Below, piece by piece: positions 31,892 through 43,600 of a DNA stretch of 49,850 bases. Position 1 is the stretch's first letter. Each line of letters opens with the position of its first letter. Source of the stretch: Chara braunii (taxonomy: Eukaryota; Streptophyta; Charophyceae; Charales; Characeae). Location: assembly GCA_003427395.1 (NCBI GenBank), contig BFEA01000218.1, positions 2,170,401 through 2,220,250 of the forward strand, given 5' to 3'. Both the position numbers and the translations under genes were made by a program. The notes below the pieces were generated by a model, which saw nothing but the letters and a program-made list of their open reading frames with translations, had not been told where the DNA came from and ran no database searches.

Positions 31892-33015
31892 AGATCTCTA
31901 CTGGCTGCAATGCGTGGAAGTGCTGGTGCACTTGTGCGCTGAGTCAGGAGGAGCAGCGCTGGAGGAGACGATGCGCTGGAGAGAGGAAGAAGCCTGTACG
32001 CTGGAAGTGATGCAGCCATAGCTGCCCAGCGAGTTAGTATTAGTAGTAGAGGGTTAGTATGTAGCTATGAGTAGTATCCAGAGTAGATCCTCGTGAGTAT
32101 TAAAGAGTGTGTATGCATCATAGGAGGAAGGGATTGAGGCTGAGAGTGTTCATTCAAGGTTTGGCTATGGAAGATACTTACCTGAGTTGCATGTGACCTG
32201 CAGAGGTGGCGCTGATGAGTAGTGACCACATTGATGACTTGGAGACTATCTGCAGGGGTAACACTGATTCACTGGAAGTCATATTGATGAGTTGGCAAGA
32301 TATTGGTGTTGTGCTGATGAGCGCTGGACTCAGGGGAACTTTGAAACAATTTGTATTCATATTTCTGATAATATAAACTGTGAAACTCGGTCCTCATCTT
32401 CTCTATCTTTGTTTTGTGGGAGTGCGATGCATGGCATGTACACACTTGCGTGAGATGGTCCCCAGGACCCATGCACTATACCGGACTACGGAGATAAGCT
32501 AATGGAGCAGGGGACAGTCGTCTGTCAGACATGGCGTTTCTTTTTGAGATCGCTGCTATCGGCTACGATTGCATGTCACGCGGTAATCAAAATCCCCTGA
32601 TTTAAAAGCAATCAACCTTGTCTACATAAGCCACATACCCTTGGCTTGGTTCTTGTTATTATGACGCCCAGTCCACTATTCGAGCAGGCACAAATCCCTG
32701 CTTATAGGCCGGAGTCTGCGAATATCACCGCGAATTGTGGAACCCCAGGTGATGATTTCTGGAAGAAAAGAAATTCACCAAGTAATTTGACGAAAAAAAG
32801 AGAAGTTCTCCGACCATTTCGTCAACCGGTCCGCGATTTCTCCTTCAGAATGGTCCACAACCATCCTCGAAAATTTTGGGGTTCTACACTCGATCAGGCC
32901 GATCAGTCTACACAGCATCGTTTGTTCAAATCCAGAAAGGGAATGTTCAGGTGATGGGTCCTTACTCGCATACGAGGGAGCTTCACCTCATTCGTCATTT
33001 TAGGTCTTGTCAGTG

Positions 33016-33110
33016 GTGCATCGCCATTACCACTACGCCCACCAGCCGAATGACAATAACGCCAAGGTGTGCATCGCCATTACTGCCAAGCCCACCAGCC
33101 GAATGACAAT
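33016..33110 (+). repeat. Two-copy repeat, about 53 bp
   Basis: Both copies start gtgcatcgccattac and include cccaccagccgaatgacaat. Confidence 0.8.
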
Positions 33111-34236
33111 CAGCCATCACCGTGATTCCCCAGGAATCCCGACATGACAACCTTGGCCATCGCAGGATGGTCGAAAACGGTTTCGCAACAGAACTCGTCG
33201 TACACAGGCGTATAAAATTTCCAACATGAACTGCGTTTGACAATGGCATAAAAGTCCAGAGTTACAGCGACAAGTTGATATGGCATGTCAAGGACGACTC
33301 ATCATGGCGTTACGTATATCAACACAGGAGTCATGATGATACATTATACAAAACGTTTTCCTCGACCTATCACTACCTCGCACTGCAAAAGCTTAAATCC
33401 GCCGGTGCTTCGTTGATTCTCAGGGACGAAGAACGTACCATTTTGGCATTAGCTTCCCACCAACTGGACACTCCCAAATTTGACAACGCCACACGGTGCC
33501 GAGATTGCAACGCAGTGCCTCCAGAGTACATCGACTCCAGTGTCGCCCTCCAGAGTTCATCGACTAATAAAGACCTACAATGTGCGAGGTTCCTGACAAC
33601 CAACTCGAGTGCAAAACGAGGGACTAAAACGTTATAGCATTCACAAACAAAAACAAGCATGCACACTATGAACCATCACTGCACAAGTAGCCCCCTCATG
33701 TTCTCTCGTGAACACGGTTCTGGCTGCGCTATGGAGCCCCGGCATGACTACAATTAGTTGTAGTAATATACGTAGATAGTGTGACATGAAATTGAGAGAA
33801 GAATGTATCTTAGGTTTTTTTTTTAACAAACAAAAATAAAAGGAATAGCTTCAAGAGCTCGGAGCCTCGTCATCATCTGGCCGCTGCGCTTAGGATTGCA
33901 CCAAGCATTTCGAGGAGCTAATGGTGATCCACTGTTACGCCACAGCATTGTCCCTGCAGGTGCCGTGTCAGGTGCACTTGCTTGGTGTGCACACGAGGAC
34001 AAACACATATCACTTGGAGCAGAAGAGCTCGAGTACCTAAATCAAAACAGAAAAGAAAAAGTAAAGCGCGCAATCAAAAACTTTTGACAACAACAAATGG
34101 ATTTGTCTAGTCCACTTCGTGAAGCAGATCAAAAATCATGAACAGGAAGGTAGGTTGCCACGCGCTCCTCCCCATCCCACCCCACTCACCACCCTGCCAC
34201 CTCTCTTCTACCACCTGCTTCGTGCGCCCAACCATC

Positions 34237-34237
<1 letters not shown>

Positions 34238-34271
<34 letters not shown>
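34238..34271 (+). repeat. C34 homopolymer
   Basis: Thirty-four consecutive C (34 G on the other strand). Such runs can form i-motif or G-quadruplex structures, and their length is usually unreliable in assemblies. Confidence 0.9.
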
Positions 34272-34274
<3 letters not shown>

Positions 34275-36511
34275 TCAGTAACTGACGGTGGAGTGCCCAT
34301 TCATTGACCGTTAACTTGATTATGAAAAGCCAGCATCCAAAAGGGGACGACTTTTGCGAGCAACATTTATTGGCCTTATTCCGCAGAGGATGTGCCAAAA
34401 GATAACTACAATCCATCAGATACTACAGGTCTCCAAGTACAAGACTATTTCTGCCTGCTAGTACATTACACCCCGTGAGAGCAAACCAAAACCACGGAGA
34501 AATTTCGCTTAGTCTATAAGGGAGGAGTCGGCCCACTCTCCCAGGCAACGAGCAGCAGCACTCCAAAGGCCCACCCTTCAACATGAACTCTTAGACTGGG
34601 TCGACCAGTTGTAAATTGACCAGCAGTAAAGCTTTCCAGAACAGCAGAGGGATCGGCCCGATTACACCTTCAAAGTGACGACGATGCCGACCTGATCACC
34701 TGGACACGGGTCCAAACACACCACCACTGTCATCCTAGAAGACGAAGACGAGAATAAAACTGCAAGTACACTACCAGAGAGAGCACAGACCTCCACAACA
34801 CTTGCCGCCGTCCGGCAATAGCCACAGCAGAATGCACAATCGCCCCTTTGCTTACGCGCTTGCTAACAGGAATGTGTTCCCTCCACACTCTGAAAAGCGG
34901 ACGGACCGCAGTCAGGAGGCGATAAAAATACGTTTGCTGCATTGTTCTGCATAATACGGCCAGGTACAGTGGTGTGCAACCCTCGGGAACCGTTCCGAGC
35001 CTCCTGATTCTAGCAGTCGTCACAGTGCTTCACGCAACACCAAAACGCTTTGTGCCTTTTGCATCCACCTCCAAGACACAGTAAGCTGTGTCCGCACATG
35101 CGAAGGCAACATCACATGCAGGATCGGATCCGAGACTGCTTCCGCTCTCAACATCATTTGGCACTGTCGATGGAGAGAGGAGCTTTCTTCGGTTCTCTTC
35201 ACAGCAGCCGCCAGCTGAACTTAGATATCAATACACACTGAAGCAAAGTGACCACACAAGACGGGTGTGGCAGGGGGGGGTTGAGACTTCAGAGCAAGAG
35301 GGACAGACGAGGGTAATCAGCGCGTACAACATGCAACAGTTAGGATGACGTGCCATGGCCTCTGCTGTAAATATACCGAAGACACTGCAGAAATACAAAA
35401 TACAGAAGCTCTTAACAGGGGTGAAGGGAACGAACAACCCATCTCTTGGACTCGGATTAGAATCTTGAAAGTCCAATGATGCACAGAAATGGCCATGGGA
35501 GCCACAAGATACAGGGTTCCACAAGAACAGAGAACACCTTTCAGCACACGGATACATGGCAGTACCGGCAAAGTAGCCCCACTGCAATACACAAACTTTT
35601 GACAGTTTTTGGCCAACGGGTAAGGCTGACTATCATGAGATACAGACGGACGAATAAACAAAGAAGGATCGATTTCAAATTGTTGAAACAAGAATTTGCT
35701 AAAACACCAGCCAACCCGACCAACTCTCCTGGCCAGCAAAAAGGGTACACGAAGATGAATTAGCATCAAGAACAAGGGGTACGGATGAGGGCATACAAGC
35801 TGCTGTTAAGTGCATTATGGTGTCAGTGTCTGTGTTACAGCCAATCAATGGCAGTAATGTGGCAGGGAAGACCAGGAGGCATCATACCTTTCTATACAAA
35901 GTCTCCCACGGCCTCTCTCTCTCTCTCTCTCACTCACTCTCTCTCTAACTATCTTGCACACATCCAGGTTAGTTCACTGAAAACTACGGAGCGTTCTCTC
36001 ACTTCAAGCTCTCTTCCCCGGAATAACTCAAGAAGACATCCGGACTGCTGACTTGCCTCTTCACAGGCCACCTTAAGCTAGCTAGAGCTACCTTTTCGGA
36101 CTGACCAACCGTCTTTGGATAGGGTAGAACCCACCCCAAGGTTGACATATCTCCCCCCCCTCTCCCCCCCCTCTTTCTCCCTCTTTCTTCCTCTCCTCTC
36201 CTTTTTTTCCCATCCATTCACCGTCAGTCCATTTACATCTGCCAGACAAGAACTCGCATGCACTGGATCCACATACCTTCCCATTAACAAGCAAATGACA
36301 TCCCCTGACATCATCACCCACCCGTTCAGCTTCCACCAAAGGGAACCTGGCGTCACATAAACCCATCCTGACTTTCCATCTGGAGTCCATCCTCTTCGTT
36401 TCCAGATGTCATACATCATGTTCTGGAAACAAACAAGGATGCATGCTGATTGGATGATGGCAATAAAGTTGTTTCGCTCAGCAAGATTCGAGCCCATCAT
36501 CATCTTTCCTG

Positions 36512-36811
36512 TCAATCCTTCTTGCTCGACTTGTTAATCAGCGACTTATGAATATGTGGGATCACTCCTCCTCCCGCAATTGTTCCCTTTATCAGCGTAT
36601 CCAGCTCTTCATCTCCCCGAATAGCCAGCTGCAGATGACGCGGCGTAATACGTTTGACCTTCAGGTCTTTGGATGCATTTCCGGCAAGCTCCAGCACCTC
36701 AGCAGTCAGGTACTCGAGAATCGCTGCACTATACACTGCAGCAGTTGCTCCCACCCTTCCATTTGCAGATACTCTCGACTTCAGTAACCGATGAATTCGT
36801 CCAACAGGAAA
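36512..36811 (-). CDS. H2A.Z exon 3: histone fold, C-terminus and stop
   Basis: Encodes residues 37-135, from FPVGRIHR to NKSSKKD, then TGA at 36514-36512. The acceptor is tggcag directly before TTTCCTGTT, and a branch-like ctcac lies about 40 nt upstream. The whole fold is in one exon. Confidence 0.95.
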   Translation of the reverse strand, partial: FPVGRIHRLLKSRVSANGRVGATAAVYSAAILEYLTAEVLELAGNASKDLKVKRITPRHLQLAIRGDEELDTLIKGTIAGGGVIPHIHKSLINKSSKKD

Positions 36812-37601
36812 CTGCCACAATAATGCACATGCACACCACAAACCACACGAGAAACGTGAGCAGACAAGATGCTGCTGACATCACTAGGAGAGACAGAAGT
36901 CACAGGATTTTAACTGACAGCTTCAGTTAAGCCACCACATTCTCTAGCTGTGGTGATGTTCTACTGACAAGGTTTTGTCCTTCGTTCTTCTGGGCTACAG
37001 AGTATGTTAGGTGCGTCGACATTTTTTGTTTGGCGATGGAGATGAAGGGGAGGGAGAGGAAGAGGAGGAAGAGGAAGGGGAAGAAGAGGAAGGGGAGGAA
37101 GAGAAAGGGGAGGAAGACAAAGGGAAGGGAGAGGAAGGGGAGGGAGAGGAAGGGGAGGTTGGGGTTAGAAAAGGGTTCCACCCAACAACACAGGGAACAG
37201 GGCGGTCTTTCGCATTCTACAGTAAAGATAATATCCACACATAATGGAAGCCATCAAAGACAAGCCTTTCATATCGTAATCCGCACTCCTTGCTCTGCCG
37301 ATTTATCATTCTAGCTTGCAACCGAATAATGGAGATTAGTAGTCCGTACTGTCCATGGTCTCTAAAGATCATCATTTACTTAGAAACGAACTTCCCAGTT
37401 ATATTTCTTACCTTTTTTTCCTCCCAATAATATTTCTCGTATGCTCTGCCGATTTAGGTGTTCATCCGACGGTAAGAAAACATTTCCACAACAAGCTTCG
37501 AATCAATAGTCTTGAGAAGGGTCTGGTTGACTTTAACTAGACCCAAGCACCGCGAGGATGGACCTCTCCGCTTGCAGACCGGTCAAGGCAAACAATTTCT
37601 G

Positions 37602-37671
<70 letters not shown>

Positions 37672-40600
37672 ACACCAGAAAGAACACACTCTTGGGCTGC
37701 AAACTCTTAGCGCCCAGGCCTCGCTCTCTGTCTCTCTCTGTCTCTCTCTCTCGCACACACACACAAACACACACCGGAAAGAACAAACTATCTTGGATGG
37801 CAAAGTCTTAGCGCCCAGACCATAAGAGTATATTTTAAGTTGCAAAAAAGCACCAGTAGGAGAGCACACTCCAAAACTTTAGGCCGTGAAGAAGCGGGCC
37901 GCAGTTTCGATGCCCAACGGTGGTGGGGACCTGTTCGGTTGTGCAGCGAATTTCGCCATACTGGCGCTTTAAACCCTTTGTCCAAAACCTGTAGTCAGGG
38001 AAAGGCTCAGGCTACCCGACACAAGGGGGGCGTGCACAAATTTGGAGTAGCCCAACTTCGGCAATTTTAGTAGTCCATTTCGTTGATGAAAAATTTCCAA
38101 AACGAAACAGGGATTTAAGGTAGGTACCAATTTGTCAAGAAATTACAATTCAGAAAAAGAAAAAAAGATGTTGCCTGCGGATAGACATTTGGTCAAAACA
38201 TATGCACACGTCGATCATAGCTACTGCTGCTGCTGCTAGCCAGGACAACCCAGGATGGGTACCTTCGTCCCCCGAATACAACGTACGGTCATTATAGCTG
38301 TATCTAGACTGGAAGATGCCTCAAATACAGCTATAATGACCGTACGTTGTATTCGGAGGAAGAAGGTAGTTTTCTTTCTTGGTTGAACAAAATAGTCTGC
38401 CGCACTGTTAGCTTCAGTTGGCCTGGGATACTTGGCCTTCAAAAAAATAAAAAGATCTATCGAGGTCGATAAATGATGCCACGGGCAAAGTCGAGAAACC
38501 CAAGTACCAAACCAATTAAGAGTTCCGATAAGACCGAAAAGGAGGGCAGTACGTGGGAGCAGTTCGATTGTCATTCCTGCCCGTAACGAAGAGCAAGGGG
38601 AAACTCGAAAAACCCAAGCCGTCCAATGAGGCATGCATTAAAATTGGAACGATAATACAGAGAGAGAAGATTAGCGTGGCCCATACGTTAGATGACTCGC
38701 ATAAATCGACAAACGGTCCAAACATCTTTCCAGGAAAGAAAGAAAGAAAAAAACAAGCCCCAAACCAATGAAGAATTCCATAACTCCGAAAAAACGGAGG
38801 GTAGTAGGTCAGATAGAGAAATGTCATCCTGCCCCAAACGAAGAACAAAAGGGAAGGGGAGTAACCAAGGAAGGTCCCAAGCCGACGAAGCATTCGATAA
38901 GACCGAAACAAAGCGCAGCGGGTGGGAGCAGTTCCACGCGACAGCGACAAGGCATCACTCTTCGGATTCACGTATGAGACCGAAAAAGAGTAAAGGAGAG
39001 AAGAACAAGGGAAAAAAAATAAAAGAGCCAAGGAAAGAAGCCCCAAAGCTCGATTTTCCCGTCATCATGGAGGGGAGGAGAAGATCAAGCTCCTGACGTT
39101 TAATCAACGGTGTACATGTTACAACGCCAAACGAGGGTTTATCCTTAAGCGTGTGTGAAACTCTCTAAGTCTGCAAGAAAGAAATGCGTACTGTTCAGAT
39201 ACGATCAGATGAAGAGAGTAAAAAAAAAAATTAAAAAAAAATCTGAATCGCCTGGTGCTAGTCAGTTCAATGATGATATATGAAGGCCGTCGCACTTTTC
39301 CCAAAGAAAAAAAAATGCGCACTGTCCATTGCTTACAAAGCGGAGCCCAACATCGCTCTCGTCAAGGTATGGGCTTGTCCCGCACGTCCTGGCAGCTAAT
39401 AAGCGTGCGTCTGACGTGTGCAATGACATGGAAAGTGACTTTCGGCGCCAAAGCAACTTTGAATCGCTGCTTCAGGTCGATAAGCCGCGAGGTTCATCAA
39501 ATCTGCGTTGGTATTCTCGTGTCGTGGGTTGCAGCGTGGCATTCACAAGGCCATATCAAGAAAGAACATCGCTAATTGGTTGAGTCCAATTTCGGACAAG
39601 GCTAGACAATCCGCATTGCGCCATGCTACATAATTTACATCTGCGTGTGGTTGACATCGGCTATACGATAGGCTGCAGAAAGGAGGCAGACCTCGGCGAT
39701 GCATGACATAAATGTCTTATCAGAAAACAGCGCGCCGGATACTTGATTACTTCCTAATGCCTGAGTACAGGTACACTGATATCGCGATCTATTCTAGAAG
39801 GGACTTAGGAGCAATCGCATACCTGTCTGAACGTATATACAACAATCGTATCCTGTATACGAAGGTCCTACCGGTACCGTGAGGTTTTACAGATCCAGCA
39901 GGTACAAGAAGAGGGAGGAGTGATACGCACATAACGAGACGCATAGGAAAGAAGCACACGGACAGAGATATAGTGCGGCCATAGATCTTTGTAGAAAAAG
40001 ACGGTGGCACGCACGCAAAGAGAGGCATAGAGAGAGCAGCACACGGTAAGCGAGACAGCGAGGCCATAGACCTTCAGACAGCAGCATCTACTGCTTTCAG
40101 GCAGGTACACATTTAAGGGGACAAGAATAGGACTTCTCCAACTGAATTTGACCCAGCTTCACGCACGGAGTCATACATATCGTGAAGGGCGAGACTACCC
40201 GTCGTGTCATTCAACGAGTAAAGAATGCTTATCAACCTCAACTCCCTTCGACACACCGCAGTTTTGTCATCAGCAGGAGAAAACGCGATCCCAATTGTCT
40301 TCCCCCGAACACAACGCACCCTCATTATGGCTGCACCGGACCGGAAAGATAGCTTTCATACATTCAGTATCAGGGTGCGTTATGTTCGACGGAAGACGGT
40401 AGCCAAGAATCGCCAACCGGTTCAAGGTAGCTCATAGGCGTGCTGAGCTCGCATCAGTCTATGTGCGAGCAGCAGCTCTCCGGAATCGTCGTTATGTTTC
40501 GTTTCCGTCCTCTACTGAGAGGAGTGCTTCGCTATAATCCATTCTTCCCGCAAGGCAAGATGAAGCCGCAAAGAGCGAAGAAGAGCAAGAAGCACCCCAC

Positions 40601-43600
40601 CGCCGCGAGACGGGACAGTCGGACTACTACAAAGGAGAAAGAAAAGAGAGTGTGAACCCTACGGGCGCCCACGAGAAATTGCGTACGCCGTCGCTGCAGC
40701 GAAGCTCGTCCAGATGAGGACAGAGGTGTTCGGCCGTACCCACACTGGGGATTTCTCCACCATATCTCTGGTGGCCAATTGCCGTCCAACAGATCTAAGG
40801 ATCGAGTCCCAGAGAAAGTACGCCGTGAGTAAAACTCGGAAGTTCGCGAGCAAGACAAGCTACGCCGCATCGCTGGCTTCGCTTCCCTCATCGCAGAAAT
40901 CACCGATTTATTTTTTTTTTTCATAATAGAAATCATCGATTCGTACGTTGTGGCCTAGACGACTCAAACTACAAGGATGTAGGTGCAAACGTTATCAATT
41001 CCCGACACCGATTTAATTTTTTTTTCATAATACAAATCATCGATTCGTACGTTGTGGCTTAGACGACTCAAACTACAAGGATGTAGGTGCAAACGTTATC
41101 AATTCCCGACGCCCGGGGCAACAGCAGGCAGACCCGTAGGACGACAGCATTCTACAAGTTGTCCACGATTTGCAATTCCCTGAAGTCGTGAGCAGAGCCG
41201 TACTACTACAACCCTTAGCAAGAAATAGGACTTCAGCCCACTTCAGTCGAGTTCCTGAGTTAACCACTCGCAGCTGTAAATTTACCATCGTAAATTAACG
41301 GTATCTTGCCCCGGAGTGCTGGTCTCTAGTGCAGTGAAACGATCGGCACTTTCTCCACCATCCAACTTTTCTCTTCTTGGTCCCTACCACGACACATTCT
41401 ACATACTCGATAATCATAAGGCCGTGTCGTATTTATAATCGTCACTTCTCCTCCAAACAAGAAACACCGTATGAGCGCAAGAAAACTTCGTCTCTTTCTC
41501 TGCTCTGTAGCACCATTCTTCTACCCCCCCATGCACTTTCAATAGACCCTCACTCCCGTGACAGCTAACGCTCTGCGCTTTGTGCATAGCCACCGATATG
41601 AATGGTTTTCCCTTTCTAAAGCGAACACCAACGCAACAAAGTCCCCCCCCACAATTTTTTTCCCTTCCCTCTTCTCGTCTTATCCGCCAGACCACCACTA
41701 CCTCCAAAGCTGGCCATGGCACCCGTTGCGTACTTTCAGTTTGTCCTCTCTCTGCCCCTCCACCCCGCACCCTCTCCCCACTTTGGTCTCCTACAGATTT
41801 ACCCCTCCCTCCCCTTGGAAAGATCCATCTGATCGACGATTACCGTTGCCAGCACAACGGCTATTTGGGTGTCTGGGTGAATATCGTTCACCGACAAGTT
41901 TTTGGGTCTCGCCGTACCGCTCACCCAATGTGCAAAACAATGCATCCTCCAGAAAAACTTAAAAACCGAAATACTTCCGTCTTTTTTTTCACATTTGATG
42001 AATGTTGCGGCGAGGCCCTTTCACCTAACAGCGGAAGCACGGTCTTTCTAACTCTTATCTCTATCCCATCTATAACCAAAACTTGACCTAAATTCTAGTT
42101 TACCTTGCGTATTTATCTTTCTTACCTCTATTCGACGTTTATCAATTGCTTATCTCATGTCTACCGTCTTCCCCCGAACATAATGCACCCTAAAAATGAA
42201 TGTATACAACCTATATTTCCGGCCAGATACAGACAAAATAAGGGTGCGCTGTGTTCGGGGGAAGACGGTAGGTTACTGCTCGCATTTCCAACACAAAGCT
42301 TAGTTGATGACTATCGGTAAGCCCTAACTATTGACTTTCTGATCTCGGCAACCCGACTCAGCATCTCGCACAGTGAGCATGTTTCTCCACTTTCTTATCC
42401 CCAATCTTGCAGCTGTTCTTGGCATGTTCGCCGTGACGCAAGCATGCGCTGCACAAGCGCAACGCACAAATGATGTGCGCACAGTGCGCTTCGTCTGTAA
42501 TGCCAGAACGATGGCAAATAAAAGACAAAGAACCTTCCGCCGCTCTTCCTCCCCAGATTCCATCCTCCCCAAAGTAGTGCGGCGGCGAGTGTAAAAGGGC
42601 TTCGACAATTTGCACTTTTTTAACAAGATAAAACGAAGCGCAGAGAATTACTCCCATTCTGCAGTCAGCCTACCGTCTGGTCAGTAGAAATAGAATGCAC
42701 GCAGATCCTCCCTCTTCGTTACATCCTCCCGTAAATTAGCTTCTTCATCATCCACATGCTTACCATTGATTAGTACCATACGATCGTGTACATAAGCACA
42801 ACACAAAACCCTTAAGACGAAAGAAGGAAAGCACCAAAGAATGCGCCGTTTGCATGGCGTCACGCTGGGAACACCTGGCCTCGAACGACTGCCGAGAAGA
42901 TGCAGGGAACGGCACCCACTTGCGTGCACTTGCGTGCTCCGCAGTCCGCAAGCCGCCTCGGTAACCTCTCAACATTAATTAACGGTTCCTCACTACCAGT
43001 CTTTTAACGGAAAAGATTGCGCGGGAAACAAATACCTACGAACAGCGAGCCGGGCATATCGCTTGAGCCATCTATGGCACATCGGAGAAGAAGAAGACGC
43101 GTATACAGCAGACCGGAAGGAACAAAAATTTCGGCCTCACTATAGCCTGAGAACGGTGAACAGAACGGCTGGGGGGGCAGGGGACCGGGATTATCTATCT
43201 GGCCGAGTTTATCCCCACACTCGTCTAAATCATAGGGCGAGTAATGCCCTAAGAGGGCGCAAATTAAGGACGGCAGCAATGGCAGAAAAAAAGCAGAAAG
43301 AATGAGGGTGAAAAGGAAAAAGAGATAAGGAGAGACCCGACGACATGGACAACAACATACCAAGCCAGAGGAGAGAGAGCAGGGCAAAGGGCAACGAAGG
43401 CGAGACACGAGAGGGAGGTAAGAGGTGAGAGAGGCAGCTTTAAGCAGATCGAAGAAAGAAGAGAGATATAAAAGACAAAATCGGAGATCACAGCGCGGAC
43501 CAGAAAACGGAGGCAATCGAGAAGAGGAGCAAGAGATTCGAGAAGTCAGGAACGAGGAGAGATAGGAGGGGAGAGGAAGGAGAGGTGTAAAACGAGCAGG

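Larger units (their letters stand above)
31892..36511. other. Gene-free stretch; probably includes the H2A.Z 3' UTR at its right end
   Basis: No coding region supported; frames of 90-150 codons here lack family motifs and domain structure. The last few hundred bases before 36511 lie downstream of the H2A.Z stop and should hold its 3' UTR. I could not place a polyadenylation signal. A (CT)n run lies at about 35917-35945. Confidence 0.4.

Noticed and set aside
33275-33637. 120-codon plus-strand frame
   Set aside because: No known motif, ordinary length for chance in 50 kb, and no adjacent exon-like sequence.
36512-36841. Treating the 36512-36841 frame as a complete histone gene
   Set aside because: Its first ten codons lie in intron sequence before an AG acceptor; the true N-terminus is in exons near 46.2 and 47.3 kb.
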